7,367 nucleotides of DNA from Spirochaeta sp. (lineage in GTDB: Bacteria > Spirochaetota > Spirochaetia > Sphaerochaetales > Sphaerochaetaceae), in contig JAIMZO010000075.1 in NCBI GenBank assembly GCA_020054965.1, positions 1 to 7,367 of the forward strand. Reading direction: 5' to 3'. The position numbers and the translations under genes are program-made. The notes under the pieces were generated by a model, which had not been told where the DNA came from, searched no databases, and saw nothing but the letters and a program-made list of their open reading frames with translations. Below, one piece after another: positions 1 through 6,272 of this stretch (position 1 is the first letter of the stretch; each line of letters begins with the position of its first letter).

Positions 1-163
1 GGGTCAATAGTGCGTTGTTCTTGGTAATCTCCAAGTCCTGCATCTGGATACTCTCTCCAAGTGCCCTGGAAACGATATCCTCCAGTGACTGGGAAAAGGC
101 GGAGGTGGTTCCAATAATGAGTACCAAGCAAAGAACCATTCCTCGTATTTTTCGATTATGCAT
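1..163 (-). CDS. TolC-like outer-membrane efflux protein, N-terminal fragment (partial)
   Basis: Only the first 54 codons are inside the window; the gene continues past the left edge. The start ATG is at 163-161, with the Shine-Dalgarno AGAAGGAG at 180-173, nine bases upstream. The N-terminus is a textbook Sec signal peptide: a basic stretch (HNRKIRG), a hydrophobic core (MVLCLVLIIG) and a polar end TTSAFSQ, so cleavage is likely near residues 22-25. The mature start reads SLEDIVSRALGESIQMQD followed by LEITKNNALLT. This matches the opening of TolC/OEP-family proteins, where 'sLeeai..Al..n..l' leads into the first long periplasmic helix. By family the product would be an outer-membrane channel partner of an RND or ABC exporter, but no pump gene is in view. 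The export call is firm; the family call rests on about 30 residues and could be wrong. Confidence 0.6.
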   Translation of the reverse strand, partial: MHNRKIRGMVLCLVLIIGTTSAFSQSLEDIVSRALGESIQMQDLEITKNNALLT

Positions 164-180
164 GAATATGCACTCCTTCT

Positions 181-207
181 ATAGTTATTTGTAATACCCC
201 TAACTAT
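181..207. repeat. 7-bp inverted repeat, possible operator
   Basis: ATAGTTA (181-187) and TAACTAT (201-207) form a perfect inverted repeat with a 13-bp spacer, about 20 bp centre to centre. That is roughly two helical turns, as expected for a dimeric repressor. It lies between the candidate -10 and the Shine-Dalgarno of the TolC-like gene, the place where repressors of efflux genes usually bind. It is AT-rich and short, so a regulatory role is an inference. Confidence 0.25.
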
Positions 208-231
208 CGTATTGAATCATATCAAGGGCAA
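203..231 (-). promoter_or_regulatory. Candidate sigma-70 promoter of the TolC-like gene
   Basis: On the minus strand TTGCCC (231-226) and GATAGT (208-203) are separated by 17 bp, each matching 4 of 6 consensus bases. Transcription would begin near 196, giving a leader of about 33 nt with the AGAAGGAG Shine-Dalgarno inside it. The match is modest and chance is a real alternative. The inverted repeat 181-207 would overlap its -10 element and start point. Confidence 0.3.
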
Positions 232-257
232 GTACCATAGGACCATCTTCACCTAAA

Positions 258-962
258 CTACAAAAGTCGCTGTCCTCCGTCGACCGCAAGTTCCACGCCC
301 GTGACAAAGGTAGCACGGAGCAAATAGCCTACTGCTTGTACAATATCAGGGGCAGAGCCGGTGTGCTTGAGCGGGAGCCGCTCTGCCATCTTTGCAAAGT
401 AGGCATCATCACCACCATTGAGTACTGCTCCCGGAGAGATGGCATTCACCCGTAGCGTCGGTCCAAGGGATACCGCCAAGGTCTTGGTCTGGGCCAACAA
501 GGCCCCCTTGGAGATATAGTATGCGCTGCGGCTTGCAGTGGGGGCCTCAATCTTGGTATCGACCATGTTAACGACCGACCCTGTGGCCCCACGCTCACGT
601 AGATGTAAGTAGAGTGCCCTGGAAAGGAAAAAAGGAGCGGTGTTGTGAAGAGCCATCACCTCATCCCACAATGCATAGGTTGTCTCCTCAATGGAAAGGG
701 AGGGAAAGACTGATGCATTGTTGATCAGGTGATCAACCCGGCCAAAGCAATCAACTGCTTTGGAGAAGATCGTCTGTAGTTCTTCCCTATTGGTAAGATT
801 TGCCTGAACGATACGGGCATCGTCACCCAACGCTTTTGCTTCACTACAACTCATGTTGCAATGGATAACCACACGATACCCTTCCCCCAGCAGATGCTGG
901 GCCATAGCAAGTCCAAGGCGCTTTGCGCCACCGGTAATCAATACAACCTGTTTCGTTTCCAT
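258..962 (-). CDS. Pteridine-reductase-like short-chain dehydrogenase (SDR)
   Basis: This is a complete 234-residue classical SDR, an NAD(P)H-dependent oxidoreductase with a Rossmann fold. The cofactor motif is TGGAKRLG (residues 10-17); the Arg in it is typical of NADPH-using pteridine reductases. NNAS (81-84) follows, then the catalytic Tyr148 and Lys152 in YYISK. PG (177-178) comes after RVNAIS, and a late DGG lies at 228-230. Instead of the usual SDR catalytic Ser the protein reads VVNMVD, with Asp135. The same Asp-Tyr-Lys arrangement occurs in trypanosomatid PTR1 and bacterial FolM-type dihydropteridine reductases. The likely role is therefore reduction of a pterin or dihydrofolate-like substrate in the cytosol; the substrate itself is not provable here. 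The ATG at 962-960 is needed because the Rossmann strand starts at residue 5. Only a poorly spaced GAGGG (970-966) precedes it. It is divergent from ftsH. Confidence 0.85.
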   Translation of the reverse strand: METKQVVLITGGAKRLGLAMAQHLLGEGYRVVIHCNMSCSEAKALGDDARIVQANLTNREELQTIFSKAVDCFGRVDHLINNASVFPSLSIEETTYALWDEVMALHNTAPFFLSRALYLHLRERGATGSVVNMVDTKIEAPTASRSAYYISKGALLAQTKTLAVSLGPTLRVNAISPGAVLNGGDDAYFAKMAERLPLKHTGSAPDIVQAVGYLLRATFVTGVELAVDGGQRLL

Positions 963-971
963 ATGCCCTCA

Positions 972-1000
972 ACTATATAGGGCTTGTTGCCGAATGACAA
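972..1000 (-). promoter_or_regulatory. Leftward sigma-70 promoter of the SDR gene
   Basis: On the minus strand TTGTCA (1000-995) and TATAGT (977-972) are separated by exactly 17 bp, each matching 5 of 6 consensus bases. The predicted start, near 966-964, leaves only two to four bases before the ATG at 962. The mRNA would then be practically leaderless and exclude the GAGGG at 970-966. Its -35 is the same DNA as the -35 of the rightward promoter. Confidence 0.55.
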
Positions 1001-1021
1001 TTCTAGGGATATATTTATACT
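994..1021 (+). promoter_or_regulatory. Rightward sigma-70 promoter of the ftsH-hslO-rlmKL operon
   Basis: ATGACA (994-999) and TATACT (1016-1021) are 16 bp apart, each matching 5 of 6 consensus bases. Transcription would begin near 1028, leaving a leader of about 37 nt. An overlapping alternative is TTGCCG (987-992) with TATATT (1010-1015), 17 bp apart but with a weaker -35. No CIRCE element (TTAGCACTC-N9-GAGTGCTAA) is seen, so HrcA control is not supported. Confidence 0.5.
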
Positions 1022-1064
1022 ACAGATGGCCAGATAGCCGTCATCAACCAAGGAAATAGGAAAC

Positions 1065-3038
1065 ATGAGTAAAGACAATAAGGATTGGAAAGAAAAATTC
1101 AAGAAAAAATTGAATATTGAGCCAGGTGTCCATCTGGGAGAGAAAGAACCAAGAGGAGGAAAGAAGTTTACCTTCTCTTTCTGGTACTTCTTCATCATAC
1201 TCTTAATGTTCATGGCACTGAATACCTACATGGTCAGCAGACAGAGCAACGTCACCCCAGTGGATTACAGCCAGTTCAAATCCTTGGTGGAAGATGGGAC
1301 CATCCGTCGTGTCGCCATAGATGCGGAACAATACATCGGCTACCCCTTCACCAGGGACCAGGCTTTGAATGACTTGCAAACGTATACAACAAATCCCCAG
1401 ATAGGACTGGAGACCAGCACCTACCTGCAATCTTTCAGCACATATAAGGTAGATGACCCTTCCTTTATTCCTCTCCTGGATGAGAATGGGATAGAGTACT
1501 ATGCCAACGCACCAGAGAAACCAAGCATACTCTCATATGTCCTCTCGTATATACTGCCCTTTGTCTTCATCATTCTCTTTTGGCGCTTTCTCTTTTCAAA
1601 AATGGGTGGACAGGGAGGACAAGGAGTTCTCTCCTTCAACCAAAACAAGGCCAAGATCGTAGCAGAGGGAGACACCGGTGTACGTTTTGCCGATGTTGCT
1701 GGGGCCGATGAGAGCAAATATGAGCTGGAAGAAGTGGTGGACTTCTTGAAGCAACCTGAGAAATACACAGAGATTGGAGGAAAGATACCCAAGGGAGTTC
1801 TCCTGGTAGGACCTCCGGGAACCGGTAAGACCCTGCTCGCGAAGGCCGTCGCAGGAGAGGCCGGGGTGCCTTTCTTCAAGATGAGTGGAGCGGATTTCGT
1901 GGAGATGTTCGTGGGTGTTGGAGCTGCACGTGTAAGGGATCTATTCAGGCAAGCAAGGGAAAACAGCCCCTGTATCATCTTCATTGATGAGATTGATGCC
2001 ATCGGACGCTCTCGCGTTTCTGCAGGAATGGGAGGAAACGATGAGAGGGAACAGACGCTCAACCAGTTGCTCGTAGAAATGGATGGTTTTGATTCACGTA
2101 CCGGAGTGATCATCATTGCGGCAACCAACCGACCGGAAATCCTTGACCCAGCACTCCTTCGTCCAGGCCGTTTTGACCGACAGGTCCTTATCGACAAGCC
2201 CGACCTGGAAGGTAGGCTGGCAATCTTGAAGATCCATACCAAGCAAATAAAACTGGGTGATGATGTTGACCTGAGAAAGATTGCCCAGGGTGCGGCAGGT
2301 CTTTCCGGTGCTGATCTTGCAAACATTGCAAATGAGGCTGCCTTGATGGCTGTACGCCAAAACCGTAAAGTAGTGATGCAAGAGGATTTCGAGGAGGCAA
2401 TCGAGAAGTCGGTTGCAGGTCTTGAGCGAAAGAGCAGATTGCTCAACGAGAAGGAGCGGGAAAGAGTGGCCTACCATGAGACGGGACACGCATTGACCGC
2501 TTTCATGACCGAGGGAGCTGAACCGGTAAGCAAGATATCCATCGTCCCCCGTGGACTTGGGGCCTTGGGGTACACCTTGCAGTACCCGACTGAAGACCGC
2601 TTCCTGCTCAGCCAAAGTGAACTCTTGGGAAATATCGACACCCTCTTGGGTGGTCGGGCAGCCGAGGAGGTCATCTACAATGAGATTTCCACCGGAGCAG
2701 GCAATGATATCAGCAGGGCAAGTGACTTGGTGAGGCGGATGATTACGGAGTTCGGCATGAGCGAGCGGTACCGGAATATCACCCTGCCTACCACCAACAG
2801 TGGCATTGCAGGAATATCGGGTGTACGTGAATACAGTGAGAAAGCACAGGAATATATCGACAGTGAGACCGCCCGGATTGTCGGGGAGCGATATGAGATG
2901 GTCAAGACAAAACTGAAGAAGAACAAGGAAGCCCTTCTCGCGATTGCAAAAGAGCTGCTCAAACAAGAGGTTCTCAGCGGAACAGAGTTCGAAGCTCTTG
3001 CAAAAAGTAAGGTCATTGACTACTCTGCATCCGTATGA
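1065..3038 (+). CDS. ftsH: ATP-dependent zinc metalloprotease FtsH
   Basis: This is the membrane-bound AAA+ protease that extracts and degrades misfolded membrane proteins and short-lived regulators. At 657 residues it is full length (E. coli has about 645). In order: a Lys-rich cytosolic N-terminus (1-35), TM1 (about 36-57), an extracytoplasmic domain (about 58-154), TM2 (about 155-177) and a Gly-rich linker. The AAA module has Walker A GPPGTGKT (249-256), pore-loop FVG (282-284), Walker B IIFIDE (304-309) and a second region of homology from ATNRP with Arg fingers R366 and R369. The peptidase has HETGH (471-475) with catalytic Glu472, and Asp548 as third zinc ligand, spaced as in known FtsH. 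All key residues are present. The N-terminal tail is much longer than the few residues before TM1 in E. coli. The Shine-Dalgarno AAGGA (1050-1054) lies 10 nt before ATG. It is the first gene of the operon and overlaps hslO by 4 bp. Confidence 0.98.
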   Translation: MSKDNKDWKEKFKKKLNIEPGVHLGEKEPRGGKKFTFSFWYFFIILLMFMALNTYMVSRQSNVTPVDYSQFKSLVEDGTIRRVAIDAEQYIGYPFTRDQALNDLQTYTTNPQIGLETSTYLQSFSTYKVDDPSFIPLLDENGIEYYANAPEKPSILSYVLSYILPFVFIILFWRFLFSKMGGQGGQGVLSFNQNKAKIVAEGDTGVRFADVAGADESKYELEEVVDFLKQPEKYTEIGGKIPKGVLLVGPPGTGKTLLAKAVAGEAGVPFFKMSGADFVEMFVGVGAARVRDLFRQARENSPCIIFIDEIDAIGRSRVSAGMGGNDEREQTLNQLLVEMDGFDSRTGVIIIAATNRPEILDPALLRPGRFDRQVLIDKPDLEGRLAILKIHTKQIKLGDDVDLRKIAQGAAGLSGADLANIANEAALMAVRQNRKVVMQEDFEEAIEKSVAGLERKSRLLNEKERERVAYHETGHALTAFMTEGAEPVSKISIVPRGLGALGYTLQYPTEDRFLLSQSELLGNIDTLLGGRAAEEVIYNEISTGAGNDISRASDLVRRMITEFGMSERYRNITLPTTNSGIAGISGVREYSEKAQEYIDSETARIVGERYEMVKTKLKKNKEALLAIAKELLKQEVLSGTEFEALAKSKVIDYSASV

Positions 3039-3979
3039 TCAAGAAAAAGATAGAAGATAGTAGTTTGCGTGAACATCTCGCTTCCCTGCCTGAAGATGGG
3101 CGCGAGGTGTTTTTTTTGCATAACGATCAAGTCCGTGTTACTGCAATCTCAGCGACCACACTTGTCAATCAGATGCGAGCCAACCATGAACTGGGGCTCC
3201 TGGAGACCTATGTATTGGGCCAGGCCTACCTTGCAGCCGGCCTTCTCAGCAGTACGGTAAAAGGCAATGACCGAATCCAGCTGACCATTGAGTGTGGAGG
3301 CCCCATAGCGGGTGTATATGTCGAGGCCTGGGCAGCAGGAGCGGTAAGGGGATATCTGAAACATAATCCAATCCCCCTTACCAAGCCTCTGGAAAGTTTG
3401 GACCTGAACGAACTCTATGGACCGGGCTTCATCTCAGTCTCAAAATTGCTGGAAGGACACAAGGCCCCCTTCACCGGACAGACCATGATGGCCTATGGCG
3501 ATTTGGCCAAGGATCTTGCACTCTACTTCCAACAGTCAGAGCAGACCCCTACTCTTTTCAGCTTCTCTATTCACTTCAACAAGGAAGGACAGGTTACCGG
3601 TAGCGGTGCCCTGTTCCTGCAGGCAATGCCTGGGTGCGAGGAACATGTCCGCGAGAAACTCGAGGAACAGGCATATGCCCTTCCCTCCATCGGCAAGAAA
3701 CTCGCCGAAGGGATGTCGATCAAGGAGTATGTAGAAGAACAGTTTGGGAGCTACGAACTCAGGCACCTGGCAAGACAGCCCCTGGGCTTCTCCTGCCCCT
3801 GTTCTCGCGAGCAATACAAAACGTACCTGAAGCAGCTGGATAAGGCAGAACAACAGGACATCCTGGAGCATGGCCCTTTCCCGCTTGAGCTGGCCTGTGT
3901 CAACTGCAACACCCACTACCATTACGAGAAATATGAACTAGATTACTTGTTCAGCGACGCAGAGGGAGAACCCAAATGA
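3035..3979 (+). CDS. hslO: Redox-regulated molecular chaperone Hsp33
   Basis: The product is a cytosolic holdase that is inactive while its four cysteines bind zinc and becomes active when oxidants form disulfides and partly unfold the C-terminus. The 314-residue protein has the usual N-terminal core (about 1-185), including the HSP33 pattern around GQAYLAAGLLSST and ECGGPIAGVYVEAW. A middle linker leads to the redox switch: Cys254 and Cys256 (CPC) and, 31 residues later, Cys288 and Cys291 (CVNC). This is the C-X-C...C-X-X-C arrangement of the family, so redox control should be intact. The ATG lies inside the ftsH stop (ATGA), and the 30 bases upstream hold no good Shine-Dalgarno. Translation therefore probably depends on ribosomes finishing ftsH. 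The next Met is residue 47, inside the core, which confirms the start. A T8 run (3110-3117) encodes Phe-Phe-Leu near residue 27. Confidence 0.96.
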   Translation: MIKKKIEDSSLREHLASLPEDGREVFFLHNDQVRVTAISATTLVNQMRANHELGLLETYVLGQAYLAAGLLSSTVKGNDRIQLTIECGGPIAGVYVEAWAAGAVRGYLKHNPIPLTKPLESLDLNELYGPGFISVSKLLEGHKAPFTGQTMMAYGDLAKDLALYFQQSEQTPTLFSFSIHFNKEGQVTGSGALFLQAMPGCEEHVREKLEEQAYALPSIGKKLAEGMSIKEYVEEQFGSYELRHLARQPLGFSCPCSREQYKTYLKQLDKAEQQDILEHGPFPLELACVNCNTHYHYEKYELDYLFSDAEGEPK

Positions 3980-6210
3980 TTTTCTTCGCCACTTCAGCCT
4001 TATACATGAACGACATAATTGAAGAGGAAGCCCGTAGGGCTGGTGCAACCGAGATCCGCAGCATCAGCGGTGGTGTTGAGTTCGTAGCAGACCTTGCCTC
4101 AGCCTACAGGTTCTGCCTTTGGTCAAGGACCGCTACAAGGGTACTCCTTGGTTTGTTCATGGATGACGATATCCAGAACGCTGATGAGCTCTACGAAGCA
4201 TCACTGCAGATACCTTGGGAGGATTGGATAACTCCTGAGCAGACCTTCTTGGTTACCGAGACGACGAAGAACTGCCGCTACCTGAAAAATTCCCACTTTG
4301 CAACAATTCGTGTAAAGGACGCAATTGTTGACCGGATCAGGGAAAAATTTGACGGTGAGCGTCCCATGGTAGACAAGGAAGAGAGCGATGTGGTGTTCCA
4401 CGTACATATCGATGGAGATGCAGTCGCATGGTATGTAGACTTCTCCGGTCGTGGTTTATACAAGCGTGGTTACCGCGCCGCACAAACCGATGCAGTCCTC
4501 AGTGAGTACCTTGCAGCATCAGTGCTATACCGCTCTGAGTGGAGGAAGGCCTTGGAGGCAGAAGAAACTGTTCCCACCCTGCTTGACCCTTTCACCGGAA
4601 GCGGCACGCTCGCCATCGAGGCAGCTCTCTGGGCAAGTGACCGTGCACCAGGATTGGTAACTGCCCGGAAGTTCAACTTCCTCAGCCTACCCTTCCATGA
4701 CCCGGATCTCTGGGACGATGTGGTAGATGAAGCTGTTGAGAGAGCTGAAAAGGCAAAGGACCGCAAGATCTCCATCCATGCATGGGATAATGATCCGAAG
4801 GCCGTGGCTATTGCAAGAAAGAACGCTGAACTGGCCCAGGTTGATCACCTGATCGACTTCCGGGTACAAGACTTCCTAACCCTTACCAAGGACGATGTTC
4901 CATCCGACCATGGCTACATCATCACCGATCCTCCCTATGGACTGAGAATGGAAAGTGACGGGGATCTTCGCTCTCTCTACCGAAAAATCGGCAGCCAGCT
5001 AAGCAGCCTCTTCGGAGGATGGAACGTAGCCCTGCTGTGTGGACAGCAAGAGCTGTTGAGCTATGTTGACATGAAACCCGACCGTACCAACACGGTAAAC
5101 AACGGCGGAGTCACTTGCCAGATTGCGCACTACCATGTATTCACTCCGGAAGAACGACAGCAGATGATCGAACGTGCAATCGCCCGTAAGCAGGAACGAC
5201 TTGCCCAGCCATTGAGCGAGGGAGCCCAGATGGCATACAACCGTTTGGTCAAGAACATTTCTGCCATCACTCCCATCATGGAAAGCCAGGGAGTCACCTG
5301 CTACCGTATCTATGATGCAGATATGCCGGAGTACAGTGCAGCAATCGATCTGTATGAAGGCAAGTATATCAGTCTTCAGGAGTATGCCCCCCCAAGCACC
5401 ATTGAGGAAGAGGCAGCACTCAGACGATTGGGAGAACTCATTGATGCCACTGAACGGGCAACAGGTATTGATCGCGAACAGATCTACGTAAAACAGCGAA
5501 CTCCCCAGAAAGGCGAAAAACAGTACGAGAAGATGGCAAGCAGCGACCGGTTCTACATCATCAATGAGAATGATGCCAAATATCTGGTGAACTTCACCGA
5601 CTATCTGGATACAGGAATCTTCCTCGACCACCGTCCTATCCGCGCAGAGATTGCCAAGATGGCGGAAGGTAAGCGGTTCCTTAACCTGTTCTGCTATACG
5701 GGAACCGCCACAGTACAGGCGGCCAGGGGAGGAGCACTAAGCACCGTCAGTGTTGATGCATCCGCTACCTACCTTGACTGGGCTACGAAGAACATGGAGC
5801 TTAATGGTTTTACCGGGATGAACCACTTTTTCTATAGAAGTGATTGTATCGAATTCCTGTTCGATACCTACGACCGGTACGACCTCATCTTCTGTGATCC
5901 ACCAACCTTCTCAAACGGAAAGGGACGGGATACCTTCGATGTCCATCGGGACCAGGTTCGCTTGATCAAGGCATGTATGATGCATCTCGATGAGAAAGGC
6001 ACCTTGATCTTCAGCAACAACTTCCGGAAATTCAAGATGGATGAGCGACTTCTTGAAGAGTATGACATCCAGGATATCTCGAAAGATACCATTGCAGAGG
6101 ATTTTGCCCGTGACCAGAAGATTCACCAGACGTACCTGATCAAGCATCGTCCAATTGCCAAGATCAAGCAGGTAAAACCCGCCCCCAAGAAGGTGATTCG
6201 AAAAAAATAG
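3976..6210 (+). CDS. rlmL: Bifunctional 23S rRNA methyltransferase RlmKL
   Basis: This 744-residue fusion resembles E. coli RlmKL (702 residues), which makes m2G2445 with its RlmL half and m7G2069 with its RlmK half on 23S rRNA during 50S assembly. In order: an N-terminal ferredoxin-like plus THUMP RNA-binding region (about 1-160, ending GRGLYKRGYR), then the RlmL Rossmann domain. That domain has the SAM motif DPFTGSGT (204-211) and catalytic DPPYG (318-322). A helical linker (about 390-430) leads to the RlmK domain, with GIFLDHR (547-553), SAM loop NLFCYTGTAT (570-579) and DPPTFSNG (641-648). Both active sites look intact. The last 20 residues are a Lys/Arg-rich tail that may add RNA contact. 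The ATG overlaps the hslO stop by 4 bp and, unlike hslO, has its own Shine-Dalgarno, GAGGGAG (3962-3968). It is the last gene of the operon, ending just before the hairpin at 6219. Confidence 0.95.
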   Translation: MIFFATSALYMNDIIEEEARRAGATEIRSISGGVEFVADLASAYRFCLWSRTATRVLLGLFMDDDIQNADELYEASLQIPWEDWITPEQTFLVTETTKNCRYLKNSHFATIRVKDAIVDRIREKFDGERPMVDKEESDVVFHVHIDGDAVAWYVDFSGRGLYKRGYRAAQTDAVLSEYLAASVLYRSEWRKALEAEETVPTLLDPFTGSGTLAIEAALWASDRAPGLVTARKFNFLSLPFHDPDLWDDVVDEAVERAEKAKDRKISIHAWDNDPKAVAIARKNAELAQVDHLIDFRVQDFLTLTKDDVPSDHGYIITDPPYGLRMESDGDLRSLYRKIGSQLSSLFGGWNVALLCGQQELLSYVDMKPDRTNTVNNGGVTCQIAHYHVFTPEERQQMIERAIARKQERLAQPLSEGAQMAYNRLVKNISAITPIMESQGVTCYRIYDADMPEYSAAIDLYEGKYISLQEYAPPSTIEEEAALRRLGELIDATERATGIDREQIYVKQRTPQKGEKQYEKMASSDRFYIINENDAKYLVNFTDYLDTGIFLDHRPIRAEIAKMAEGKRFLNLFCYTGTATVQAARGGALSTVSVDASATYLDWATKNMELNGFTGMNHFFYRSDCIEFLFDTYDRYDLIFCDPPTFSNGKGRDTFDVHRDQVRLIKACMMHLDEKGTLIFSNNFRKFKMDERLLEEYDIQDISKDTIAEDFARDQKIHQTYLIKHRPIAKIKQVKPAPKKVIRKK

Positions 6211-6218
6211 TCTTCCAA

Positions 6219-6252
6219 CATGCTCCCTGGCTTCAGGGAGCATGCTTTTGTT
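6219..6252 (+). terminator. Rho-independent terminator of the ftsH-hslO-rlmKL operon
   Basis: A perfect 11-bp stem, CATGCTCCCTG (6219-6229) with CAGGGAGCATG (6234-6244), encloses a GCTT loop and is followed by CTTTTGTT (6245-6252). It begins 9 nt after the rlmKL stop. On the minus strand the stem is followed, 11 nt later, by a T7 tract (complement of 6207-6201). It could weakly stop leftward antisense transcription as well. Confidence 0.9.
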
Positions 6253-6259
6253 AGGAGTA

Positions 6260-6272
6260 TTGCACTGTGCAA
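6260..6272. repeat. Short palindrome over the CpXC start codon
   Basis: TTGCAC (6260-6265), T, GTGCAA (6267-6272) is a perfect palindrome with a one-base centre, and its right half begins with the GTG start codon. In RNA it could form only a 5-bp stem with a CTG loop, partly hiding the start codon. It may be chance. Confidence 0.3.

Larger units (their letters stand above)
164..257. other. Intergenic region between the reductase gene and the TolC-like gene
   Basis: This 94-bp gap separates two minus-strand genes. It holds the Shine-Dalgarno of the TolC-like gene (180-173), a 7-bp inverted repeat and a weak promoter candidate, listed separately. I see no hairpin followed by a T-run that would end the upstream reductase transcript, so read-through into the TolC-like gene is possible. 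Confidence 0.6.

Noticed and set aside
853..1059. Small plus-strand open frame ending just before ftsH
   Set aside because: It begins inside the reductase gene on the opposite strand, covers the divergent promoters and has no ribosome site or known motif.
963..1064. CIRCE (HrcA) heat-shock operator upstream of ftsH
   Set aside because: No TTAGCACTC-N9-GAGTGCTAA or near match is present; only sigma-70-like boxes are seen.
1499..2446. Long open frame (315 codons) on the minus strand opposite ftsH
   Set aside because: Ser/Arg/Pro-rich composition with no domain. It lies wholly antisense to an intact, strongly conserved FtsH, so it is a codon-bias shadow.
2094..2966. Open frame of 290 codons on the minus strand opposite the 3' half of ftsH
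   Set aside because: No recognisable motif or ribosome site, and fully covered by the real gene.
4999..5631. Open frame of 210 codons on the minus strand opposite rlmKL
   Set aside because: Antisense shadow of conserved RlmKL sequence with no family resemblance.
6201..6207. A7 run before the rlmKL stop as a programmed frameshift site
   Set aside because: It would only alter the last residues of a basic tail. The nearby hairpin is explained as the terminator.
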